Positions 56,603-64,000 of a stretch of DNA of 64,000 nucleotides are shown here, in pieces. The translations under genes were made by a program, and so were the position numbers. The stretch lies in NCBI RefSeq assembly GCF_000428145.1, contig NZ_ATZJ01000006.1, positions 1 through 64,000 of the forward strand. The letters run 5' to 3'. The notes beneath the pieces were generated by a model that saw only the letters and a program-made list of their open reading frames with translations, did not search any database and was not told where the DNA came from. This stretch comes from Chitinilyticum litopenaei DSM 21440. GTDB taxonomy: Bacteria; Pseudomonadota; Gammaproteobacteria; Burkholderiales; Chitinibacteraceae. Numbering within the stretch: the stretch's first letter is position 1; every line of letters starts with the position of its first letter.

Positions 56603-56896
56603 GTCTTGTTCATCTGCATCGGCTTATCAAGCCCCGCATCCACCTCTATGATCAGGCCCTGCGGAAATGACTGATTGACAGAAACAGCAAACAGCAAACA
56701 GCAAAAGACAACCGGACACCCCCTTTCTCGCGAGCAAGGCAGGAGCGGCTGCACAAGCAGGCTCCGGCCCGCGCCACACCCGTGCTTGCACCCCTCACTG
56801 TTTCCCAAAGGAATCAATCGCCGTGACTGGCGAGGGGCTTTTGCGCGCCGGAAAACTGGCCTTGCCCCATCACCCATCCGAAGCCACGGAAGCACC

Positions 56897-58240
56897 ATGC
56901 GTTACCAGACATTCGAAGCATTCATCCAGCACGTTGCCCTTCGCAACCCGGGCCAGCCCGAACTGCTGCAGGCCATCACCGAGGTCATCGAAAGCCTATG
57001 GCCCTTTATCGGGCAGAACCCGAAATATGCCGCGCACGGCCTGCTGGACCGGCTGGTGGAGCCCGAGCGCGTTCTGATGTTCCGCGTGGCCTGGGTGGAC
57101 GACCAGGGCGAGGTGCAGGTCAATCGCGGCTATCGCATCCAGCACTCGTCAGCCATCGGCCCCTACAAGGGAGGCATCCGCTTTCACCCCTCGGTGAACC
57201 TTTCCATCCTCAAGTTCCTGGCTTTCGAACAGACCTTCAAGAATGCGCTGACCACCCTGCCCATGGGCGGCGGCAAGGGCGGCGCGGACTTCGACCCCAA
57301 GGGCCGCAGCCCTGGTGAAGTAATGCGCTTCTGCCAGGCTTTCGTGAGCGAACTTTATCGGCATATCGGCGCCGACACCGATGTGCCCGCCGGCGACATC
57401 GGCGTGGGCGCGCGCGAAGTCGGCTTCATGGCCGGCATGATGAAAAAGCTGAGCAACCGCGCCGACTGCGTGTTCACCGGCAAGGGCCTGAGCTTTGGCG
57501 GCTCGCTGATCCGCCCGGAAGCTACCGGCTACGGCACCGTGTATTTCGCCGAGGAAATGCTCAAGCAGCAGGGACGTAGCTTCGAAGGCATGCGCGTCAG
57601 CGTCTCCGGCGCCGGCAATGTGGCCCAGTACGCCATCGAAAAGGCCCTGGCGCTGGGCGCCCGGGTAGTAACCGTTTCCGACTCGACCGGCACCGTCGTT
57701 GACGAGGACGGCTTCACCACGGAAAAGCTCGCGGAACTGATGGATGTGAAGAACCGCCTCTATGGCCGCGTCAGCGACTATGCCGCGCGCATTGGCGCAC
57801 CATTCCACGCCGGCATGCGCCCCTGGGCCGTCCCGGTCGACATCGCGCTACCCTGCGCCACCCAGAACGAGCTGGAAGAAGCCGATGCCAGGACACTGGT
57901 AAAGAATGGTGTACTCTGTGTCGCCGAGGGCGCGAACATGCCGTCCACCGCCGAGGCGGTGAAAGTCTTTGAAGGCAATGGCGTGCTGTACGCACCGGGC
58001 AAGGCCAGCAACGCTGGCGGCGTGGCCACTTCGGGCCTGGAAATGAGCCAGAACGCCATGCGCCTGTCCTGGCCGCGCGAGGAAGTTGATGCCCGGCTGC
58101 ACGAAATCATGCGCAAGATCCATGAGACCTGCCTGCTGCATGGCCGCAAGCCGGACGGCCGGATCAGCTATGTCGACGGCGCCAATATTGCCGGCTTCGT
58201 GAAGGTGGCCGACGCCATGCTCGCACAGGGCGTCATCTAA
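56897..58240 (+). CDS. gdhA: NADP-specific glutamate dehydrogenase
   Basis: A 447-residue hexameric GDH of the E. coli type, making glutamate from 2-oxoglutarate, ammonium and NADPH. Signatures: IGPYKGGIRFHPSVN, LPMGGGKGGADFDP (catalytic Lys), PAGDIGVGAREVGFM and the Rossmann VSVSGAGNVAQYA. The start at 56897 follows GGAAGCACC; a longer frame upstream has no family match. Between a divergent LysR gene and the gltBD-2 operon. Confidence 0.97.
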   Translation: MRYQTFEAFIQHVALRNPGQPELLQAITEVIESLWPFIGQNPKYAAHGLLDRLVEPERVLMFRVAWVDDQGEVQVNRGYRIQHSSAIGPYKGGIRFHPSVNLSILKFLAFEQTFKNALTTLPMGGGKGGADFDPKGRSPGEVMRFCQAFVSELYRHIGADTDVPAGDIGVGAREVGFMAGMMKKLSNRADCVFTGKGLSFGGSLIRPEATGYGTVYFAEEMLKQQGRSFEGMRVSVSGAGNVAQYAIEKALALGARVVTVSDSTGTVVDEDGFTTEKLAELMDVKNRLYGRVSDYAARIGAPFHAGMRPWAVPVDIALPCATQNELEEADARTLVKNGVLCVAEGANMPSTAEAVKVFEGNGVLYAPGKASNAGGVATSGLEMSQNAMRLSWPREEVDARLHEIMRKIHETCLLHGRKPDGRISYVDGANIAGFVKVADAMLAQGVI

Positions 58241-58398
58241 GGGAAAGCACCCACCCCAAGCCGGCGAAAGACCCACATCAGCAAGGCTTGCGGGTTTTTC
58301 CTGATTGCCCCGCCGCCGGGACTTCCGGTTGCGGGGTAGCACCCATTGCAGCTAGAATCAAGCCCTTTCGCTTGATTTTCCGCAAGGGTGTCTCAGAA

Positions 58399-61300
58399 AT
58401 GGATAGACAGAGCTGGTTGCAGGGCACACTGTACCGCCCCCAGTTTGAGCAGGACAGTTGCGGCTTCGGTCTCATCGCGCAGATGGATGACAAGCCGAGT
58501 CACTGGCTGGTTTCCACCGCGATTTCATCGCTGGCTTGCCTGACGCACCGCGGGGCGGTAGCCGCCGACGGCAAGTCGGGCGACGGCTGTGGCCTGCTGT
58601 TTCGCAAGCCGGACGGCTTCCTGCGTGCCGTGGCTGCAGAAAACGGCTACACGCTGGGCGCCCTCTATGCCGCCGGGCTGGTATTCCACAGCGACGACGC
58701 GTCGCTGGCCAATCTGCGCACCGCCATCGAGTCGCAAGGCCTGGTTTGCGCCGGCATCCGCGATGTACCGGTGAATATCGAAGCATGCGGTGAATCCGCA
58801 CTGCGCATCTTGCCGAAGATCAAGCAGGTGTTCGTCAACGCCGCTGACGGCATGGACGACGTGGCCTTCTCCCGCAAACTCTACCAGGCCCGCCGCCTAG
58901 CCGAGAAAGCCAACCAGTCCGATGCGGCTTTCTACATCCCGACGCTGAACCCGCACGTGCTGTCCTACAAGGGCCTGGTGACACCGGACAACCTGCCGGT
59001 GTTCTATCTCGACCTGAAGGACGAGCGCTTCGAATCGTCACTGGCCGTCTATCACCAGCGCTTCTCGACCAATACCTGGCCGCAGTGGAAGCTGGCACAA
59101 CCGTTCCGCTTCCTCGCGCACAACGGCGAAATCAACACCGTCCATGGCAACCGCAACTGGGCCAAGGCGCGTGAAGCCATCCTGGCGACCGACAATCTCG
59201 ACATGGACGCCATCCGTCCCATCGTGCAGACCGATGGTTCGGATTCGATGTCGATGGACAATATGCTCGAAGGCCTGATCATGGGTGGCGTGGACGTCTT
59301 CCGCGCCTTCCGCATGCTGGTACCGCCGGCATGGCAGAACGTTGACACCAATGACCGCGACCTGCGCGCCTTCTACGAATACAACTCGCTGCACATGGAG
59401 CCGTGGGACGGCCCGGCCGGCATCGTCTGGGCCGCTGGCGACTACGCCGGCTGTGCGCTCGACCGCAACGGCCTGCGCCCGGCGCGCTATGTGATTACCA
59501 AGGATCGCCACATCACCATCGCTTCTGAGATCGGCGTATGGGGCTACAAGCCGGAAGACGTGGTCAAGAAAGGCCGCGTGAAGCCGGGCCAGATTGTCGC
59601 GGTGAACCTGAAGACCGGTGAGTTCCTCGACACCGAAACCATCGACAATCAGCTCAAGAACGCGCAACCGTACCGCGAATGGCTGAAGTCCGAGGCCAAG
59701 CACCTGGAAAACGCCGAGGACAAGGCGCCGCTGGAAGCGTGGAGCAAGGGCGAGCTGCTGACCTATCAGAAGCAGTTCCAGCTGACCTTCGAAGAACGCG
59801 ACCAGATCCTGCGCGTGCTGGCCGAAGCCGGCCAGGAAGCCATCGGCTCCATGGGTGACGACACCCCGATGGCCGTGCTCTCGCAGAAGGTACGCTCGCC
59901 CTTCGACTACCTGCGCCAGCAGTTCGCCCAGGTGACCAACCCGCCGATCGACCCGATCCGCGAAGCGATCGTGATGTCGCTGAACACCTGTTTCGGCCCG
60001 GAGCGCAACCTGTTCGAAGACGCGCCGCTGCACGCCAAGCGCATCGAAGTGTCTTCGCCGGTACTCTCCACCGACAAGTTCGCGACGCTGACCTCGCAAA
60101 CCGACCAGGACTTCAAGTCGCAATCGTTCGACATCAGCTTCGACGCTGCCGCCACCACGCTGAAAGCAGCCGTGGAAAAGCTCGCGGCCGACGTGCTGGG
60201 CGCCGTGCGTGACGACCAGGTCGTGATCGTCGTGCTGTCCGACCGCAACATCGCCAAGGGCCGTCTGCCGATTCCGGCGCTGTTTGCCGTAGGCAGCGTT
60301 CACCACGCGCTGGTGAACGCGGGCCTGCGCTGCCGCACCAACATCATCGTGGAAACCGCCACCGCGCGCGATCCGCACCACTTCGCCTGCCTGATCGGCT
60401 ATGGCGCGACCGCCGTGCTGCCGTACCTGGCCTACCACACGATTGCCGAGCTGATCGAGCTGGGCCAGATCAGCCTACCGCTGGAAAAGGCCGCCAACAA
60501 CTTCCGCAAGGGCATCAACAAGGGTCTGATGAAGATCCTGTCGAAGATGGGCATCTCGACCATCGCCTCCTACCGCGGCGCCCAGCTGTTCGAAGGCGTG
60601 GGCCTGGGTCAGGAAGTCGTCGATCTGGCGCTGTGCGGCACCGTATCCCGCATTGGCGGTGCGAACTTCGCTGACTTCGAGGAAGACCAGGCCAAGCTCA
60701 ACAAGCTGGCCTTCAACCCGATGCGCCCGATTGCGCAGGGTGGCCTGCTGAAGTACGTGTTCGGCGAGGAATACCACGCCTACAACCCGGACGTCGTGAT
60801 GCAGCTGCAAAAGGCTGTGCAGGGTGGCGACTACCAGGAATACCAGAAGTACGCGGAGCTGGTGAACACCCGTCCGGTCGCCATGCTGCGCGACCTGATG
60901 CAGCTGAAGATCGATCCGGCCAAGTCGATTTCCGTTGACGAAGTCGAGCCGCTGGAAAGCATCATCAAGCGCTTCGACTCCGCCGGCATGTCGCTGGGCG
61001 CGCTGTCTCCGGAAGCGCACGAAGCGCTGGCCGAAGGCATGAACCGCCTGGGTGGTCGCTCCAACTCCGGCGAAGGCGGCGAAGATGCCGCGCGCTACGG
61101 CACCATCAAGATGTCCAAGATCAAGCAGATCGCCTCGGGCCGCTTTGGTGTCACCCCGCACTACCTGGTCAACGCCGAAGTGCTGCAGATCAAGGTAGCG
61201 CAGGGCGCCAAGCCCGGTGAAGGTGGCCAGTTACCGGGCGACAAGGTCTCCCCGCTGATCGCCAAGCTGCGCTGTTCCAAGCCGGGCATCTCGCTGATCT

Positions 61301-62832
61301 CCCCGCCGCCGCACCACGACATCTACTCGATCGAAGATCTGGCCCAGCTGATTTTCGACCTGAAGCAGGTCAATCCGCAGGCGCTGGTTTCGGTCAAGCT
61401 GGTGGCCGAGCCGGGCGTGGGCACGATTGCTGCCGGCGTGGCCAAGGCCTATGCCGACCTGATCACCATCTCCGGCTACGACGGTGGCACCGGCGCATCG
61501 CCCTTGGCCTCCGTGAAATACGCCGGCTCGCCGTTCGAGCTGGGCCTGACCGAAGCACAGCAGGTGCTGCGCGCCAATGGTCTGCGCGGCCGCGTGCGCG
61601 TGCAGGCCGATGGTGGCCTGAAGACTGGTCTGGACGTCATCAAGGCGGCCATCATGGGCGCCGAGAGCTTCGGCTTCGGCACCGGCCCGATGGTGGCGCT
61701 GGGCTGCAAGTTCCTGCGCATCTGTCACCTGAACAACTGCGCGACCGGTGTCGCCACCCAGGAAATCAAGCTGCGCAGCAAGTACTTCATCGGCCTGCCG
61801 GACATGGTGGTGAACTACTTTACCTTCATTGCTCGCGAAACCCGCGAGTGGATGGCGAAACTCGGCGTGCGCTCCTTCGAAGAACTGATCGGCCGCACCG
61901 ATCTGCTCGAACTGCTCGACGGCCAGACCGGCAAGCAGGAAAAGCTGGAACTCGACGTACTGCTGAGCCAGGGCGACATTCCGGATTCGCAGCCGCGCTT
62001 CTGTGTGGAAAGCTCCAACCCCTCGTTTGACAAGGGCGAGCTGGCCGAAGAAATGGTGCGCGACGCCATTGCCGGCATCAAGAGCAAGACCCCGCAAAAA
62101 CTGGAATACAAGATCCGCAACATCCACCGCTCGATCGGCGCGCGCCTGTCCGGCGAAATTGCCAAGGCACACGGCGCCGACGGCCTGCCGGATGATTGTC
62201 TGACCATCAAGTTCACCGGCTCCGCCGGCCAGTCCTTCGGCGTGTGGAACGCCAAGGGCCTGACGCTGAAGGTCGAAGGCGATGCCAACGATTACGTCGG
62301 CAAGGGCATGTCGGGTGGCAAGGTCATCGTATACCCGCCGAGGGATAGCGGCTTCAAGAGCAGCGATGCTGTGATTGCGGGTAATACCTGCCTGTACGGT
62401 GCAACCGGCGGCGAGCTGTTTGCTGCCGGCATGGCCGGTGAGCGCTTCGCCGTGCGCAACTCGGGCGCTACGGCGGTTGTTGAAGGCGTGGGCGACCACG
62501 GCTGCGAATACATGACCGGCGGTGCGGTGATCGTGCTGGGCGAAACCGGCTACAACTTCGGCGCGGGCATGACCGGCGGTTTTGCACTGGTCTACGACCG
62601 CAGCGAGAAGTTTGCCTACCGCTACAACAACGAACTCATCGATATCAACCTGATCAATGGCGAGGCCTACGGCGCCGTTCGCGCCTATCTGCGCGAGAAG
62701 CTGGAAGCCCACCTGAAGTACACCGGTTCGAGCCGTGCGGCCGAACTGCTGGCCGACTTCGACGAAGCGGTCGACTACTTCTGGCTGGTCAAGCCCAAGG
62801 CGGCCAAGCTCGACGATCTGCTGAAAGATTGA
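58399..62832 (+). CDS. gltB: glutamate synthase large (alpha) subunit, copy 2
   Basis: A 1477-residue GOGAT alpha subunit of the E. coli type. The N-terminal Cys nucleophile lies in QDSCGFGLIAQMDDKP after an about 20-residue propeptide. It has GGTGASPLASVKYAGSPFELGLTEAQ and the Cys cluster CHLNNCATGVATQ, which differ from copy 1 (CPVG). A possible promoter TTGCGG-N18-TAGAAT lies at 58329-58358, followed by a small hairpin AATCAAG/CTTGATT. A second complete GOGAT only 7 kb from the first is unusual. Confidence 0.96.
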   Translation: MDRQSWLQGTLYRPQFEQDSCGFGLIAQMDDKPSHWLVSTAISSLACLTHRGAVAADGKSGDGCGLLFRKPDGFLRAVAAENGYTLGALYAAGLVFHSDDASLANLRTAIESQGLVCAGIRDVPVNIEACGESALRILPKIKQVFVNAADGMDDVAFSRKLYQARRLAEKANQSDAAFYIPTLNPHVLSYKGLVTPDNLPVFYLDLKDERFESSLAVYHQRFSTNTWPQWKLAQPFRFLAHNGEINTVHGNRNWAKAREAILATDNLDMDAIRPIVQTDGSDSMSMDNMLEGLIMGGVDVFRAFRMLVPPAWQNVDTNDRDLRAFYEYNSLHMEPWDGPAGIVWAAGDYAGCALDRNGLRPARYVITKDRHITIASEIGVWGYKPEDVVKKGRVKPGQIVAVNLKTGEFLDTETIDNQLKNAQPYREWLKSEAKHLENAEDKAPLEAWSKGELLTYQKQFQLTFEERDQILRVLAEAGQEAIGSMGDDTPMAVLSQKVRSPFDYLRQQFAQVTNPPIDPIREAIVMSLNTCFGPERNLFEDAPLHAKRIEVSSPVLSTDKFATLTSQTDQDFKSQSFDISFDAAATTLKAAVEKLAADVLGAVRDDQVVIVVLSDRNIAKGRLPIPALFAVGSVHHALVNAGLRCRTNIIVETATARDPHHFACLIGYGATAVLPYLAYHTIAELIELGQISLPLEKAANNFRKGINKGLMKILSKMGISTIASYRGAQLFEGVGLGQEVVDLALCGTVSRIGGANFADFEEDQAKLNKLAFNPMRPIAQGGLLKYVFGEEYHAYNPDVVMQLQKAVQGGDYQEYQKYAELVNTRPVAMLRDLMQLKIDPAKSISVDEVEPLESIIKRFDSAGMSLGALSPEAHEALAEGMNRLGGRSNSGEGGEDAARYGTIKMSKIKQIASGRFGVTPHYLVNAEVLQIKVAQGAKPGEGGQLPGDKVSPLIAKLRCSKPGISLISPPPHHDIYSIEDLAQLIFDLKQVNPQALVSVKLVAEPGVGTIAAGVAKAYADLITISGYDGGTGASPLASVKYAGSPFELGLTEAQQVLRANGLRGRVRVQADGGLKTGLDVIKAAIMGAESFGFGTGPMVALGCKFLRICHLNNCATGVATQEIKLRSKYFIGLPDMVVNYFTFIARETREWMAKLGVRSFEELIGRTDLLELLDGQTGKQEKLELDVLLSQGDIPDSQPRFCVESSNPSFDKGELAEEMVRDAIAGIKSKTPQKLEYKIRNIHRSIGARLSGEIAKAHGADGLPDDCLTIKFTGSAGQSFGVWNAKGLTLKVEGDANDYVGKGMSGGKVIVYPPRDSGFKSSDAVIAGNTCLYGATGGELFAAGMAGERFAVRNSGATAVVEGVGDHGCEYMTGGAVIVLGETGYNFGAGMTGGFALVYDRSEKFAYRYNNELIDINLINGEAYGAVRAYLREKLEAHLKYTGSSRAAELLADFDEAVDYFWLVKPKAAKLDDLLKD

Positions 62833-62835
62833 TGG

Positions 62836-62958
62836 CGTGAGGTGTGAGGTGTGAAGTGTGAGGGGAAAACCGCACACCACCTCATGCAACAAAAGGATGA
62901 GTAAAGGAGCGAAGGGCTGGATTGAGGCACGCCTCACACCGCCCCCCTCACTCCTCAC
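62836..62958. repeat. GTGAGG-type inverted repeats between gltB-2 and gltD-2
   Basis: Tandem GTGAGGT, GTGAGGT, GTGAAGT, GTGAGG at 62836-62862 and the inverse CCTCACACC, CCTCACTCCTCAC at 62931-62958, spaced by about 70 bp. Fills the whole 139 bp gap between two genes of one operon. Confidence 0.7.
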
Positions 62959-62971
62959 AGAGGTTAAACCA

Positions 62972-64000
62972 ATGTCTGACGTATTCCAGTTTCTGAATCT
63001 GGCGCGCAACCCCGGTGAAAAAGTCCCGGTGGAAAAGCGCAAGTTCATCTTCAAGGAAATCTACGAGTCGCTGCCTTCCGAGGAGGCCAAGGATCAGGCT
63101 GGCCGTTGCCTGTCCTGTGGCAATCCCTACTGCTCGTGGGAATGTCCGGTGCACAACTACATCCCGCAATGGCTGCAGCTGGTCAACGAGGGCAAGCTGT
63201 TCGAAGCGGCCGAGCTTTCGCACAAGACCAATTCGCTGCCGGAAATCTGCGGCCGCGTCTGCCCGCAGGATCGCCTGTGCGAAGGTGCGTGCACGCTGAA
63301 CCAGGGCGGTTTTGGCGCGGTAACCATCGGCTCGGTGGAAAAGTACATTACCGACGAAGCGTGGAAGGCCGGCTGGCGTCCCGACCTCTCCGGTCGCGAA
63401 TGGACCGACAAGAAGGTTGCCGTCATCGGCGCCGGCCCGGCCGGTCTGGGCTGTGCCGACATTCTGGTGCGCAATGGTGTGAAGCCGGTGGTGTTTGACC
63501 GCTACGAAGAAATCGGCGGCCTGCTGACCTTCGGCATCCCGGAATTCAAGCTGGAAAAGGAAGTCGTCCAGCGCCGTCGCCAGATGATGGAAGAAATGGG
63601 CGTCGAGTTCCGCCTGAATACCGACATCGGCAGCGACATCAGCATCGACGAGCTGCTGCGCGACTACGACGCCGTGTTCATGGGCATGGGCGCGTACAAG
63701 TACATGAAGGGCGGTTTTGACGGTGAAAACCTGCCGGGCGTGCTGGAAGCCCTGCCCTTCCTGATCAACAATGTACGCAACTCGATGGGCACGCTGGGCG
63801 ACGAAGCCTTTGTCTCGATGAAAGACAAGCGCGTGGTGGTGCTGGGCGGTGGCGACACTGCGATGGACTGCAACCGCACGTCGATCCGTCAGGGTGCCGC
63901 TTCGGTCATCTGCGCCTACCGTCGTGACGAAGAAAACATGCCGGGCTCCAAGCGTGAAGTGGCCAACGCCAAGGAAGAAGGCGTCGAGTTCCAGTGGAAC
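62972..64000 (+). CDS. gltD: glutamate synthase small (beta) subunit, copy 2 (cut by window edge)
   Basis: First 343 residues of an E. coli-type GltD (family length about 472). N-terminal Cys clusters GRCLSCGNPYCSWECPVHNY and GRVCPQDRLCEGACTLNQ, FAD site AVIGAGPAGLGCAD, NADPH site VVLGGGDTAMDC. Sequence is clearly different from copy 1. No terminator seen because the window ends. Confidence 0.97.
   Translation, partial: MSDVFQFLNLARNPGEKVPVEKRKFIFKEIYESLPSEEAKDQAGRCLSCGNPYCSWECPVHNYIPQWLQLVNEGKLFEAAELSHKTNSLPEICGRVCPQDRLCEGACTLNQGGFGAVTIGSVEKYITDEAWKAGWRPDLSGREWTDKKVAVIGAGPAGLGCADILVRNGVKPVVFDRYEEIGGLLTFGIPEFKLEKEVVQRRRQMMEEMGVEFRLNTDIGSDISIDELLRDYDAVFMGMGAYKYMKGGFDGENLPGVLEALPFLINNVRNSMGTLGDEAFVSMKDKRVVVLGGGDTAMDCNRTSIRQGAASVICAYRRDEENMPGSKREVANAKEEGVEFQWN

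Overview
The window looks like a chromosomal segment of a GC-rich (about 60 %) betaproteobacterium, most likely from the Neisseriales side (Chromobacteriaceae or Chitinibacteraceae). This is inferred from gene content (DUF6776-bactofilin-erpA, rplM-rpsI, lpxH, coq7, class-typical gltBD) and not from any search. It begins with the first 32 nt of a 16S rRNA gene on the minus strand, its leader and a strong rrn promoter.

Layout. 0.4-7.8 kb: housekeeping genes (yqjDEK-like membrane trio, nadC, a YheT-type hydrolase, the ABC-F ATPase ybiT, an aminotransferase, a PilZ-like protein). 7.9-25.5 kb: two different integrative elements in tandem at a tRNA-Ser(UGA) gene. 25.6-29.1 kb: erpA, bactofilin, DUF6776, rpsI, rplM, OsmC. 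29.2-46.6 kb: M16 protease, a truncated chemoreceptor, a cytochrome b561/FNT channel/OFA transporter group, a 1 kb repeat mosaic, coq7, two cyclophilins, lpxH, recG, a thioesterase, a histidine kinase, corA and ppx. 46.9-64 kb: a nitrogen block with two unlike glutamate synthase operons (gltBD-1; gltBD-2, cut by the window edge), a glutamate dehydrogenase, a LysR regulator, a second FNT channel and a YdjM-type membrane protein.

Element 1 (about 11.8 kb, AT-richer than the host) has a tyrosine integrase, a fusion of a P2 gpA-like HUH nickase to a UvrD/Rep-like SF1 helicase, a winged-helix protein resembling replication-relaxation proteins, a 0.76 kb gene-free hairpin-bearing stretch, an IS3 remnant and a cargo of exported or membrane proteins ending in Sel1-repeat genes. 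It carried its own tRNA-Ser: the two flanking tRNA-Ser genes are reciprocal chimeras. The left has a G4.U69 wobble and the right an A4.C69 mismatch, and swapping their 3' ends restores a perfect acceptor stem in both. Element 2 (about 5.7 kb) is a P4-like minimal element (DUF4102 integrase, AlpA, split CHC2/TOPRIM primase, TubC_N-like and DUF5681-like proteins) bounded by a 23 bp direct repeat. Both elements have paired repeats of 12 bp pitch near both ends, which look like integrase arm sites.

The host part is sprinkled with at least two families of dispersed extragenic palindromic repeats (a GTATA...ATACC family and a CAACGCAGAG inverted repeat). Intrinsic terminators sit in the leaders of gltB-1 and ybiT, where they could act as attenuators.
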